NCBI GenBank assembly: GCA_947632555.1
Contig: CANRPU010000008.1
Span: 1 to 64,000 of the forward strand
Direction of reading: 5' to 3'
Source: an uncultured Lachnospiraceae bacterium
GTDB lineage: Bacteria; Bacillota; Clostridia; Lachnospirales; Lachnospiraceae
DNA: 64,000 nucleotides
Shown: one piece after another, positions 42,912 through 51,970 of the stretch
How positions within the stretch are numbered: the stretch's first letter is position 1
Layout of the letters: every line of letters starts with the position of its first letter
Position numbers and translations under genes: made by a program
The notes under the pieces: model-generated
What the model saw: the letters and a program-made list of their open reading frames with translations, nothing else
Database searches by the model: none
What the model was told of the DNA's origin: nothing

Positions 42912-44606
42912 CTAAACCTGCATCCGGGAGATTTCGTTCTGTTTGATTCTGGAAGCCTGCTGCAGCAGTTCCTCCGCATTGGAAACCGCCGCCTCGGAAA
43001 GGCTGTCCGTTCCCAGAAGCCTGGCCAGTTCTTCCCTGATCTCCTGTCTGGAAAGTCTGCGGATATTGGTGGAAGTACTGCTGCCGTCATTTTCTTTTTC
43101 GATCAGAAAATGACTGTCCGCCATGGCCGCGATCTGGGGCAGATGGGTGATCAGGATCACCTGATGCGCTCCGGAAAGTTCTCCCAGTTTTTCGGAAACC
43201 TTCCAGGCCGTGCGCCCGCTGATGCCGGCATCGATCTCGTCGAAGATCAAAGTATCCACTTCATCCTTATCCGCCAATACGGTCTTTACTCCCAGCATGA
43301 TACGGGACAGTTCGCCCCCGCTGGATACCATGGCCAGAGGCTTCAGGGCTTCTCCCACATTGGTGGAGATCAAAAATTCCACTTCATCCATGCCGTCGGA
43401 CGCGATTTCTTTTTCTTCTATGGAAACCGCTAGATCCACATTGGCGAAATTCAATTCCGCCAGCGCCTTTTTTAAGGTAGCCGCCAGTCCTTTGGACGCC
43501 TGTCTGCGCGTTTGGGAAAGCGCCCGCGCCGTCTGCGCCAGCTCGTTTTCCGCCGCTTCGTATTCCGCGTTCAGCCGCCGCATATCGTTTTCGTAATCTT
43601 CCAGCTTTTCTATTTTGCCCCGGATTTCTCTGCCGTATTCCAGAACAGCCGGAATATCCCTTCCATATTTTTCCTTTAAATGATTGATCTGATTTAAACG
43701 TTCCTCCACCGCGTTAAAATCCGCTTCGTCAAACTCCATCTCTTCCATGTAGTCCGCCAGTTCCCGGTTGAAATCGTTTAACAGTCCTTCCGTTTCCGTC
43801 AGCTGCGCCAAAAGGTCCTCCAGGGCTCCGTCGCAGGCAGCGACGCTGCTCAGTTCACGCACCGCCCTGCCAAGCAGCTCGGCCGCTCCTTCCTCTCCGC
43901 TGCCCGTAAACCGGTAAACGCTTCCCACCGCCTCTCCGATCCGGCGGCTGTTGGTCATGCGTCTGTATTTTTTCTCCAGCTCCTCGTCCTCGCCTTCCCG
44001 CAGCATGGCCTCTTCGATCTCCCGCAGCTCAAAGGCGAGCAGTTCCAATTCCCTTTTCCGGGTGCCCTCGTCCATGCGGCGCCCATTTAACTCCTCCCGC
44101 AGAAGATTCCTTTCCCGATACAGGCGTCCGGTCTTCTCCAGCAGAACGGCCGCCTCTTCTCCCGCGTAAGCGTCCAGGATCTCCCTGTGCCTGCGTTTCT
44201 TCAGCAGGGACTGATGCTCATGCTGCCCGTGAATGTCCAGTAAAAGCTCCGCCAGTTCCTTCACCTGCCTGGCGGACACGTTCTCCCCGTTGATGCGGCT
44301 GACGCTCCTGGTATCGGAGATCCGGCGGCTGATGGTGACACAGTTTTCCTCCGCGGGCAGTTCCATCTCCTCCAGCCTGCGCAGGACCTTTTCGGGAGCG
44401 TCAAATGTCAGCTCCACCTGGGCGTAATCCGCGCCTTTCCGTATCATCTCCTTGTCCGCCTTGGCGCCCAGCGCCAGATTGACGGAACCCAGCAGTATGG
44501 ATTTTCCCGCGCCGGTTTCCCCGGTCAGCACATTCAGCCCGGAAGTAAATTCCACTTCCGCTTCCTCTATCAGGGCCATGTTCTTCACATGTACACTCAG
44601 TAACAT
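42912..44606 (-). CDS. recN: DNA repair protein RecN
   Basis: A 564-residue SMC-like ATPase. Walker A is LTGETGAGKSILLGS near residue 30, a long coiled coil fills the middle, and the signature/Walker B part reads SSGGELSRIMLGVKTVLADK followed by LIFDEIDAGISG. It holds broken ends together during recombination. It is the last gene of the block that begins with the Asp23-like gene, and a strong terminator follows. Confidence 0.97.
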   Translation of the reverse strand: MLLSVHVKNMALIEEAEVEFTSGLNVLTGETGAGKSILLGSVNLALGAKADKEMIRKGADYAQVELTFDAPEKVLRRLEEMELPAEENCVTISRRISDTRSVSRINGENVSARQVKELAELLLDIHGQHEHQSLLKKRRHREILDAYAGEEAAVLLEKTGRLYRERNLLREELNGRRMDEGTRKRELELLAFELREIEEAMLREGEDEELEKKYRRMTNSRRIGEAVGSVYRFTGSGEEGAAELLGRAVRELSSVAACDGALEDLLAQLTETEGLLNDFNRELADYMEEMEFDEADFNAVEERLNQINHLKEKYGRDIPAVLEYGREIRGKIEKLEDYENDMRRLNAEYEAAENELAQTARALSQTRRQASKGLAATLKKALAELNFANVDLAVSIEEKEIASDGMDEVEFLISTNVGEALKPLAMVSSGGELSRIMLGVKTVLADKDEVDTLIFDEIDAGISGRTAWKVSEKLGELSGAHQVILITHLPQIAAMADSHFLIEKENDGSSTSTNIRRLSRQEIREELARLLGTDSLSEAAVSNAEELLQQASRIKQNEISRMQV

Positions 44607-44618
44607 ACCTGCCTCACT

Positions 44619-45077
44619 TTAACTTTCAGACTTTAACATATTGCGGATCTTATCCATCAACACCCTGGTTTCTTCCACGGTGCGCACCGCCATCATGATG
44701 GTATCGTCCCCCGCTATGGAACCTACGATCTCCTTCAGTTTCATGGCATCCACAGCGGCCGCTACCGCCATGGCCATACCGGATACGGTCTTGATCACCA
44801 GGATATTCTGCGCCATGTCCATGGAAACGAAACCCTCCCGCAGTACCCGGATATACTTATCTCCCGCCGGCGCGTCCTCCTGCTTGACAAAAACATATTT
44901 CTGCCGTCCGCTGCCAGCCGGCAGCTTGGAGAGCCGAAGCTCCCTGATATCCCTGGAAACCGTTGCCTGCGTTACCTGGTATCCCGCCTGCTTTAAATAT
45001 TCCGCCAGTTCTTCCTGGGTTTCTATATCATAGGTTTCCACCAGTTCGATCATTTTTTTCTGCCTGAGTTTTTTCAT
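44619..45077 (-). CDS. argR: arginine repressor
   Basis: A 152-residue protein. The N-terminal winged helix reads ELAEYLKQAGYQVTQATVSR followed by DIRELRLSK, the C-terminal arginine-binding hexamer domain SIAGDDTIMMAVRT. It is 12 bases before recN, the order seen in Firmicutes. No ARG box could be assigned locally. Confidence 0.95.
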   Translation of the reverse strand: MKKLRQKKMIELVETYDIETQEELAEYLKQAGYQVTQATVSRDIRELRLSKLPAGSGRQKYVFVKQEDAPAGDKYIRVLREGFVSMDMAQNILVIKTVSGMAMAVAAAVDAMKLKEIVGSIAGDDTIMMAVRTVEETRVLMDKIRNMLKSES

Positions 45078-45087
45078 GTTCTTCTCC

Positions 45088-45915
45088 TCAGTTATCGCTC
45101 ATCTTCTTGCGCAGGACCTCCAGGAACCCGGCCTTGCTGAGCTTGACAAAATCCGTGGTCTTCTCGGATTTCACAACCCGGATGGCGTCCCCGGTCTGCA
45201 TGGGTACCGCGCAGCCGTCAAAGCTGGCCGCCGCGCGCTGTATCTGCCCTTCCCTGCCTAACGGGATTTCAATAATGATCTCATCCTCCGGAGAAAGTAT
45301 GATGCTCCTCTGATTGATGGTATGGGGACAGATGGGCGTCAGTATGAGAAGCCTTGCTCCGGGCTCCGCGATGGGGCCGCCGGCGGAAAGGTTGTAGCCG
45401 GTAGAGCCTGTGGGAGTGGTCACTATCATGCCGTCCGCCAGGTATCTGTTCAGCACCCTGCCGTTGACGGCCACGGTAAACTGCAGTACCTGCTGGGCAT
45501 CCGATTTGCTGATCACGATATCGTTCAGCGCCCAGCCCTCGTCCCTGCGGACGCCTTCCCGGGTGATGATGCCGTTTAGCATCATGCGGCTTTCCAGTTC
45601 ATAGTCCCCCTCCAGCAACTGAAGCAGCGCGCTTTCCGTTCCCTCCGGCTCCACTTCCGTCAGATACCCCAGAGTGCCCATATTGATCCCCAGAAGAGCC
45701 ACGCCCCTGCGTTCCATCACGTCCCTGGCAGCCTGCAGGATCGTGCCGTCCCCGCCCAGCACCAGGATACAGTCCACATCCTGCGGGATCTCTTCTTCCG
45801 GCCGGCTTTTTATCGTACACCGCTGTCCGTGCAGGACCAGAAAATCCCGCAGCTTCTTAGTCACCTGTAAATCTCTGTCCTTATGCGCGTTGGCATAAAT
45901 GCAAAAATGTTTCAT
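45088..45915 (-). CDS. nadK: NAD kinase
   Basis: A 275-residue enzyme that phosphorylates NAD to NADP. It has the GGDGTIL motif, GINMGTLGYLTEVEPEG and the TPTGSTGYNLSAGGPI loop. The start overlaps the tlyA stop (ATGA), so the two are coupled. It lies ahead of argR and recN as in other Clostridia. Confidence 0.97.
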   Translation of the reverse strand: MKHFCIYANAHKDRDLQVTKKLRDFLVLHGQRCTIKSRPEEEIPQDVDCILVLGGDGTILQAARDVMERRGVALLGINMGTLGYLTEVEPEGTESALLQLLEGDYELESRMMLNGIITREGVRRDEGWALNDIVISKSDAQQVLQFTVAVNGRVLNRYLADGMIVTTPTGSTGYNLSAGGPIAEPGARLLILTPICPHTINQRSIILSPEDEIIIEIPLGREGQIQRAAASFDGCAVPMQTGDAIRVVKSEKTTDFVKLSKAGFLEVLRKKMSDN

Positions 45916-46808
45916 ATTGTCCGCTCCAATTCCCCGTGCGCTTCCTCTACCGTCCGCGCGATCTTTTCTTTCCAGCCTTCCTCCCGGGAAAGGCCGTTCC
46001 CCTCTTTTTGTATCCCGCGCAGAGCATCCTCCGCTTCCTTTTCCGTAAATCCTTCGCTCTCCGGCCTGCTCCCCTTTTGCAGGCGCAGATGGAGCAGATA
46101 CTCGATATTTCCCTCCGGCCCCTTAATGGGAGAATAGTCCAGCGCCCGCGCCTCAAATCCCAGTATATTGGCATAGTCCAGCACTTTACCGATCACTTCC
46201 CTGTGTACCAGCGGTTCCCTGACCACGCCCTTTTTCCCCACTTTGTCCCGGCCTGCCTCAAACTGGGGTTTGATCAGACAGACCATCTCTCCGCCGTCCT
46301 TCAGCACTGCCCTGGCCGGCAGCAGGATCTTGGTCAGGGAAATAAAAGAAACGTCTACAGACGCGAAATCCGGCTCCAGCGGAATATCTTCTTTCCGGAT
46401 ATGGCGGAAATTGGTGCGCTCCATGCAGACCACCCTCTCATCCTCCCGCAGCTTCCAGGCCAGCTGTCCGTGCCCGACGTCAATGGCATAGACGCGCGCC
46501 GCGCCGTTTTGCAGCATACAGTCCGTGAACCCGCCGGTAGAGGCGCCGATATCCATGCAGATCCTGTCCGAAAGCTCTATGGGAAACACCGAGAGGGCCT
46601 TTTCCAGTTTCAGGCCGCCCCTGCTCACGTACCGTAAGCCCGTATCCCGTACCTCCAGGCGGATCTTGTCCGCGTCAAAGGTACTTCCCGCCTTGTCCTC
46701 CCGCTGTCCGTCCACGAACACGCAGCCGGCCATGATGACGGCTTTCGCCTTTTCCCTGGATTGGGCATAGCCGCGGGAAACCAATATAACATCCAGCCTT
46801 TCTTTCAT
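45912..46808 (-). CDS. tlyA: TlyA-family rRNA 2'-O-methyltransferase
   Basis: A 298-residue protein. An S4 RNA-binding domain (MKERLDVILVSRGYAQSREK) precedes a FtsJ-like methyltransferase with DIGASTGGFTDCMLQNGA as the SAM loop and a conserved KPQFE. The family methylates ribosomal RNA in mycobacteria; 'haemolysin' is an old name. It overlaps nadK. Confidence 0.94.
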   Translation of the reverse strand: MKERLDVILVSRGYAQSREKAKAVIMAGCVFVDGQREDKAGSTFDADKIRLEVRDTGLRYVSRGGLKLEKALSVFPIELSDRICMDIGASTGGFTDCMLQNGAARVYAIDVGHGQLAWKLREDERVVCMERTNFRHIRKEDIPLEPDFASVDVSFISLTKILLPARAVLKDGGEMVCLIKPQFEAGRDKVGKKGVVREPLVHREVIGKVLDYANILGFEARALDYSPIKGPEGNIEYLLHLRLQKGSRPESEGFTEKEAEDALRGIQKEGNGLSREEGWKEKIARTVEEAHGELERTI

Positions 46809-46823
46809 TCGCGCTCCCCTTAC

Positions 46824-48683
46824 TCAGCTTTCTTCCAGTTTCTTTCGGATGCGCCTGAAAATGCTCTCTTCATCCATTTCCAGTTCCTTTTTCAGAAGTT
46901 CCACATTGCCGTGTTCCACATAGGCATCGGGAATGGTGACGGAAAGGATCCCGTTTTCCAGACCCATCTCGTCCATGCTCCGCCTGACGCTCTCGCCGAA
47001 TCCGCCGCTCGCCACGTTTTCTTCCAGGGTGACAAAGAGCCCGTGCTCCTTCGCGGCTTCCTTTAAGAGCGCCGTATCCACCGGCTTTACGAAACGGGCA
47101 TTGACCAGGCTGCAGGCATGTCCTTCCTCCCTGAGCCGTTCCCTGACTTTTTCCGCCGTCTTTACCATGCTGCCCACGGCCAGCAGCAGGATCTCCTTTT
47201 CCCTGTAGATCCATTCTCCCTTTCCCAGCTCTATGGGCGCGCGGAACTCCTTCAGCCCCGCGTAGGCCTCTCCTCTGGGATAGCGTATGGCCACGGGACC
47301 GTCAAAGGCCACCGCGAATTTCAGCATATCGGAAAGCTCCCATTTGTTTTTGGGCGCCATTACATGCATATTGGGAATGCAGGAAAGGTAGGACAGATCG
47401 AAAATACCCTGATGGGTTTCCCCGTCGCTGCCCACCAGCCCGGCCCTGTCAATGGCGAAGACCACGGGCAGATTCTGGATACAGACGTCGTGGAGTATCT
47501 GGTCATAGGCCCGCTGCAGAAATGAGGAATACACAGCCACTACGGGCTTCAGCCCTCCGGCGGCCAGTCCGGCCGCGAACGTAACGGCATGTTCCTCCGC
47601 GATGCCCACATCAAAAAACCGATCGGGATACATGTTGCGGAAACGCTTCAGCCCCGTGCCGTCAGGCATGGCCGCGGTGATGGCCACCACATTTTCCTCC
47701 CTCTGTCCCAGTTTGCACATGACAGTGGAAAAGATATCCGTATAATTGGGCGTATTACGGGGCACCTTGGGCAGTCCGGTTTCGATCTCAAACGGCTCCG
47801 CGCCGTGAAATCTGGCAGGATGCCGCTCCGCCGGCCCGTATCCCTTTCCCTTTTCGGTGATCACATGTACCAGCACGGCCCCCTTTACCCGCTTCGCCTC
47901 TTTGATGACGCGGATGAGCCCGTTGATATCGTGTCCGTTGACCGGGCCCAGATAAGTGATCCCCATATCTTCAAAAAACATGCCGGGAATGACTAACTGC
48001 TTGACGCTGCTCTTCAGACGCCGTATCTTGGTGATGGCGCTGTCCCCTTTCACGCTGCGGAGCGCGTTGTAAACTCCTTCCTTTAAGTCCAGATAGCTGT
48101 CCGCTGTCCGCATCTTGTTCAGATATCGGGAAATGCCTCCCACATTTTCCGATATGGACATTTTGTTGTCATTTAAGATAATGATAAAATTGGTTTCCAG
48201 CTGGGACGCGTTGTTCAGAGCCTCGTAGGCCATGCCTCCCGTCAGGGAGCCGTCCCCGATCACGGAGATCACGGTGTTCTTTTCTCCTTTGATGTCCCGC
48301 GCCTTCACCAGACCCAGGCCGGCGGAAATGGAAGTGGAACTGTGCCCAGTATCAAAGCAGTCGCAGTCGCTTTCCTTCCGCTTGGGAAACCCGCTCATCC
48401 CGTGGAATTTGCGGAGATTTTCAAAGCCGTCCCTCCTGCCCGTCAGCAGCTTATGGGTATAGGACTGATGTCCCACATCCCATATCAGCTTGTCCTCCGG
48501 AAAATTCAGGGACAGATGCAGCGCCATGGTCAGCTCCACGGCACCCAGATTGGATCCTAAATGCCCGCCCGTCACGCTGATCTTTTCTATCAGGAACTGA
48601 CGGATCTCCTCCGCCAGCAGGCCGTAGTCCGCCTTGTCTATCTGCTTGATATCATTCGCTTTTTCTATCTGTTCCAACAGCAT
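46824..48683 (-). CDS. dxs: 1-deoxy-D-xylulose-5-phosphate synthase
   Basis: A 619-residue thiamine diphosphate enzyme that starts the MEP isoprenoid pathway. It shows LIWDVGHQSYTHKLLTGRRD, the TPP/Mg motif GDGSLTGGMAYEALNNAS with NDNKMSIS, and the pyrimidine domain DVGIAEEHAVTFAAGLA. It directly follows the prenyl synthase gene, so both ends of precursor supply lie in one operon. Confidence 0.97.
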   Translation of the reverse strand: MLLEQIEKANDIKQIDKADYGLLAEEIRQFLIEKISVTGGHLGSNLGAVELTMALHLSLNFPEDKLIWDVGHQSYTHKLLTGRRDGFENLRKFHGMSGFPKRKESDCDCFDTGHSSTSISAGLGLVKARDIKGEKNTVISVIGDGSLTGGMAYEALNNASQLETNFIIILNDNKMSISENVGGISRYLNKMRTADSYLDLKEGVYNALRSVKGDSAITKIRRLKSSVKQLVIPGMFFEDMGITYLGPVNGHDINGLIRVIKEAKRVKGAVLVHVITEKGKGYGPAERHPARFHGAEPFEIETGLPKVPRNTPNYTDIFSTVMCKLGQREENVVAITAAMPDGTGLKRFRNMYPDRFFDVGIAEEHAVTFAAGLAAGGLKPVVAVYSSFLQRAYDQILHDVCIQNLPVVFAIDRAGLVGSDGETHQGIFDLSYLSCIPNMHVMAPKNKWELSDMLKFAVAFDGPVAIRYPRGEAYAGLKEFRAPIELGKGEWIYREKEILLLAVGSMVKTAEKVRERLREEGHACSLVNARFVKPVDTALLKEAAKEHGLFVTLEENVASGGFGESVRRSMDEMGLENGILSVTIPDAYVEHGNVELLKKELEMDEESIFRRIRKKLEES

Positions 48684-48713
48684 ACAGCCACCTCTGTTCC
48701 TTCAACGCCTTCC

Positions 48714-49643
48714 TCACTTGTTTCTGTGGATCAGGTATTCCGTCAGCTTCTGTAAAAAAGAGGAATCTCCCGGCAGGCCTTTCAAAATGTCCAGGGCCCT
48801 CTGGGAGCGCTCTTCTACTTCCTGTACGGCCTTTTCCAGACCGCTCAGCGTCACATAGGTCTGCTTGTGGTTCCTGGCGTCGCTGCCCACCGGTTTCCCC
48901 AGGGCCGCCTCGTCCCCCGATACATCCAGGATATCGTCCTGTATCTGGAAGGCAATGCCGATATGGGAAGCGCATTCCTCCAGCGCCTCTACGGTCTTCT
49001 CGTCCGCGCCGGCCAGTACCGCGCCTATCATCATGGAGGCTTCTATCAGAGCCGCCGTTTTGTGCTCATGAATAAAAAGAAGCCGGGAAAGACTGACCTC
49101 TTCCGCCTTTTCCGCTTCCAGGTCCGCATCCTGACCGCCTATCATGCCGTAAATACCCGCTTTGCGCGCGAGAATGGAAAGCGCCCTGATCCCGACGCGA
49201 TAGCGCTCTGTCAAGGGGATCCCGTCCACCTCACAGTTGTCAAAAACCTTCAGCGCCGTTTCAAAAGCGTAATTCAGCAGGGCATCGCCGGCCAGTACGG
49301 CCGTGCCCTCCCCGTATACCACGTGCGTGGTCTTTCTCCCTCTGCGATATTCATCATTGTCCATGGCCGGCAGATCGTCGTGTACCAGGGAGTACGTATG
49401 GATCATCTCTATCGCCGCCATAAAGGGCATGACGCTTTCTCCCGTCCCTCCGCAGAGCCGGTAGGTTTCCCGCATCAGCATGGGGCGCAGCCTCTTGCCG
49501 CCGGCGAGGATACTGTAGCGCATGGCCTCCGGCACCCTGCCCGGGCAGTCTTCTTCGGGCAGATACCGCCGCAGCGCTTCTTCGATCTCCAGCGCTTTTT
49601 GTTCTATTTCTTTTTCCAGAGCCTGTCTTTCCTGTTCGTCCAC
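48714..49643 (-). CDS. ispA: farnesyl/geranyl diphosphate synthase
   Basis: A 309-residue all-helical prenyl synthase. The two Asp-rich Mg-binding motifs are HDDLPAMDND and QDDILDVSGD, with GGKRLRPMLM before the first. The start is a GTG with AGGAGG about 12 bases ahead. It lies between xseB and dxs and uses the products of the MEP pathway. Confidence 0.95.
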   Translation of the reverse strand: MDEQERQALEKEIEQKALEIEEALRRYLPEEDCPGRVPEAMRYSILAGGKRLRPMLMRETYRLCGGTGESVMPFMAAIEMIHTYSLVHDDLPAMDNDEYRRGRKTTHVVYGEGTAVLAGDALLNYAFETALKVFDNCEVDGIPLTERYRVGIRALSILARKAGIYGMIGGQDADLEAEKAEEVSLSRLLFIHEHKTAALIEASMMIGAVLAGADEKTVEALEECASHIGIAFQIQDDILDVSGDEAALGKPVGSDARNHKQTYVTLSGLEKAVQEVEERSQRALDILKGLPGDSSFLQKLTEYLIHRNK

Positions 49644-49659
49644 CTGTTTCTGTATCCTC

Positions 49660-49857
49660 CTACGCGAAAGGTTCCAGCGTTCCGTCTTCCCCTACGGCCA
49701 GCACCTGCTTTTCCACTCTGTCGATCTCTTCGTTACACTGCTTTAACAGTTCCATGCCCTCTTTGTATATCTGAAAGGACTCCTCCAAGGAGATATCCTC
49801 CTCTTCCAGCTTCTTTACCGCCTCTTCCAGTTTAACAAATTTCTCTTCCAACAGCAT
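49660..49857 (-). CDS. xseB: exodeoxyribonuclease VII small subunit
   Basis: A 65-residue helical protein: KFVKLEEAVKKLEEEDISLE followed by ESFQIYKEGMELLKQC, the family core. It overlaps the xseA end by 26 bases, so the two subunits are translated together. Confidence 0.94.
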   Translation of the reverse strand: MLLEEKFVKLEEAVKKLEEEDISLEESFQIYKEGMELLKQCNEEIDRVEKQVLAVGEDGTLEPFA

Positions 49858-51070
49858 TTTCTCTCTCCTTCTGGCGCTTGTCCCGGACCTTTACGTAGAT
49901 CTGCCCGTCGGTTACGTTGACAGTCAGCTCATCGCCCCGGTGCACCTGCGACACCCGCCTGATCGCGCGGCCTTCCTTATCCTCCACAAAGGAATATCCC
50001 TGGCTTAACTTCGCCAGGGGAGAAAGCCCTCTGAACTGCTCCGCCAGCAGCGCCAGCTTATGGCGGCTGTCCTCCAGCTTCCTTTTGACTTCTCTCTGCA
50101 GGCTCTCCTCCAGCTTCAGCGCGCGCATCCGCTGTTCCCGGATCCTGCTTTCCGGCCTGGCATGGTCCAGCCGCAGTCCCAGTTTCTCCGCCCTGTCCCT
50201 GCTTTCCCTGAGCTTTCCGCGCAGAGGCCGCCTTAAGGCCTCCCCGTACCCATCCAGAAGTTCCTGCGCCTGCCGGTAATCATAGACCGCCAGCTCCGCG
50301 GCCGCGGAAGGCGTAGGCGCCCGCAGGTCCGCCACATAATCCACAATGGTCGTGTCCGTTTCATGCCCTACCGCGGAGATCACCGGGATCCCGCAGTCAA
50401 AAACGGCCTGCGCCACCATTTCCTCGTTAAACGCCCAAAGATCCTCCAGGGAACCGCCGCCCCGTCCTACGATGATGACGTCCACATGCTGCTCTTCCAG
50501 AGCCCTGATGCCGCTGCAGATACTCTCGGCCGCCATATCCCCCTGCACGATGGCGGGGTAAAGCAGGATCCTGATATAGGGGTTGCGCCTCTTCGCCACA
50601 TTGATGATGTCCCGTACCGCCGCCCCCGCAGGTGCCGTCACCACTCCCAGCGTGCGGATATACTTCGGAATGGGACGTTTATATTCCGGGGCGAACATGC
50701 CCCTTTCTTCCAGTTCCCGCTTCAGGGCCTCGAATTTTTCATAGAGCAGCCCCACGCCATCTCTGACGATCTGTCTGGCATAGAGCTGATATTTCCCGTC
50801 CCGCTCGTATACGTCCACGCTGCCGCCGGCCACCACCTGCTGCCCGTCCTGCAGGGTGAAGCGCAGCCCGTCCCTGCTGCTTTTCCACATCACGCAGGGA
50901 AGCGTTCCTTTTTCGTCCTTTAAAGTAAAATAAATATGTCCAGAAGAATGATACTTACAGTTGCTGACTTCTCCCCTGATGAAAACCGACTGTAACATAA
51001 AATCCTGCGTGAACATATTTTTGATGTATGTATTCACTTGCCCTACTGTATAAATATTCTGTATGATCAT
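49832..51070 (-). CDS. xseA: exodeoxyribonuclease VII large subunit
   Basis: A 412-residue protein. An OB-fold domain (YTVGQVNTYIKNMF, then VRGEVSNCKYHSSGHIYFTL) precedes the catalytic domain with GAAVRDIINVAKRRNP, IIVGRGGGSLEDLWAFNEE and SAVGHETDTTIVDYVADLRA. A coiled coil and the FVEDKEG end follow. The ATG at 51070 is chosen over an adjacent GTG. It follows nusB by eight bases. Confidence 0.96.
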   Translation of the reverse strand: MIIQNIYTVGQVNTYIKNMFTQDFMLQSVFIRGEVSNCKYHSSGHIYFTLKDEKGTLPCVMWKSSRDGLRFTLQDGQQVVAGGSVDVYERDGKYQLYARQIVRDGVGLLYEKFEALKRELEERGMFAPEYKRPIPKYIRTLGVVTAPAGAAVRDIINVAKRRNPYIRILLYPAIVQGDMAAESICSGIRALEEQHVDVIIVGRGGGSLEDLWAFNEEMVAQAVFDCGIPVISAVGHETDTTIVDYVADLRAPTPSAAAELAVYDYRQAQELLDGYGEALRRPLRGKLRESRDRAEKLGLRLDHARPESRIREQRMRALKLEESLQREVKRKLEDSRHKLALLAEQFRGLSPLAKLSQGYSFVEDKEGRAIRRVSQVHRGDELTVNVTDGQIYVKVRDKRQKERENAVGREIC

Positions 51071-51078
51071 CACCGGCC

Positions 51079-51477
51079 TTACGCGAATTTGGCCAAGACC
51101 GCGTTGACAAACGCCCCCGCGTTTTCCTGTCCGAACTTCTTGGCCAGTTCCACAGCTTCATTGATGGCTACTCCCACCGGAACCTCTTCGTCATAGCGCA
51201 TCTCGTACAGCGCCAGCCGCAGCAGCGTCAGCTCCACCTTTCCCATACGGCTCACGTCCCAGTTTTCGGCTTTCTCCCCGATCTGCGCGTCTATTTCGGA
51301 CAGCTTCTCCATAATCCTGCCATATTTGTCTGTAATGTAGGCCGCGTCCGCTTCGCTCCTGACAGTTTCCCCGTCCTCCAGAAACAGCCGCATCTGCTCA
51401 GGCATATCCGCAGGTTCATTAAATTCCACTCTGAAAAGCAGAAGAAAGATCTGCTCTCTCAGCTCACGTCTGCTCAT
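51079..51477 (-). CDS. nusB: transcription antitermination/ribosome biogenesis factor NusB
   Basis: A 132-residue all-helical protein: MSRRELREQIFLLLFRVEFN at the start and the conserved VPVGVAINEAVELAKKFGQE with FVNAVLAKF at the end. It binds boxA RNA with NusE. The position between the Asp23-like gene and xseA is conserved in Firmicutes. Confidence 0.95.
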   Translation of the reverse strand: MSRRELREQIFLLLFRVEFNEPADMPEQMRLFLEDGETVRSEADAAYITDKYGRIMEKLSEIDAQIGEKAENWDVSRMGKVELTLLRLALYEMRYDEEVPVGVAINEAVELAKKFGQENAGAFVNAVLAKFA

Positions 51478-51499
51478 ATCCGTTTAACCCGTCCGCAAT

Positions 51500-51877
51500 C
51501 TATTTTGTCTTCGGCATATTGACTCCGGCGATCCGTATATTGACATCCGTTACCTGAAGCCCGGTCATATTCTCAATGGCGCTCTTCACTTTTCCCTGTA
51601 TCTTCTGGCTGACCGCCGGGATATTGTAGCCGTATTCCACCGTCACATACAGATTGACCTTTACGTTTTGGTTCAGGATCTCAGCTTTCACGCCTTTGAT
51701 GGAATTTTTCCTGCCCACCATGCTGATGATCTCTCCGGCCGAATTGCTTCCCAAAGCCGCCACGCCTTCCACTTCCTTGGCCGCCAGCGCCGCTATCATG
51801 GTCACTACGTCATCCGCTATCTGCACCGCGCCGATACTGCCGTTATCCTGTAAAACATGGGTATTTTTGTCTTCCAT
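51500..51877 (-). CDS. Asp23/Gls24 family envelope-stress protein (YqhY-like)
   Basis: A 125-residue protein with the family pattern GAVQIADDVVTMIAALAAKE, then VNLYVTVEYGYNIPAVSQKI and the VTDVNIRIAGVNMP strand. The ATG at 51877 has GGAGGA eight bases ahead. In Bacillus the homologue is tied to fatty-acid synthesis control. A promoter lies inside the 3' end of the upstream gene. Confidence 0.93.
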   Translation of the reverse strand: MEDKNTHVLQDNGSIGAVQIADDVVTMIAALAAKEVEGVAALGSNSAGEIISMVGRKNSIKGVKAEILNQNVKVNLYVTVEYGYNIPAVSQKIQGKVKSAIENMTGLQVTDVNIRIAGVNMPKTK

Positions 51878-51941
51878 CACTCAAATCCTCCAAAAAAATC
51901 ATACTGCTTCGATTCGGCCGTTTTCCGCCCTGAATAAGGTC

Positions 51942-51970
51942 ATTATAACACACCCGCTATTGTTCCACAA
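51942..51970 (-). promoter_or_regulatory. promoter of the Asp23-nusB-recN block
   Basis: TATAAT (51942-51947), 17 bases and TTGTGG (51965-51970) on the minus strand. The -35 and part of the spacer lie within the last codons of the transglutaminase-like gene. Confidence 0.65.
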
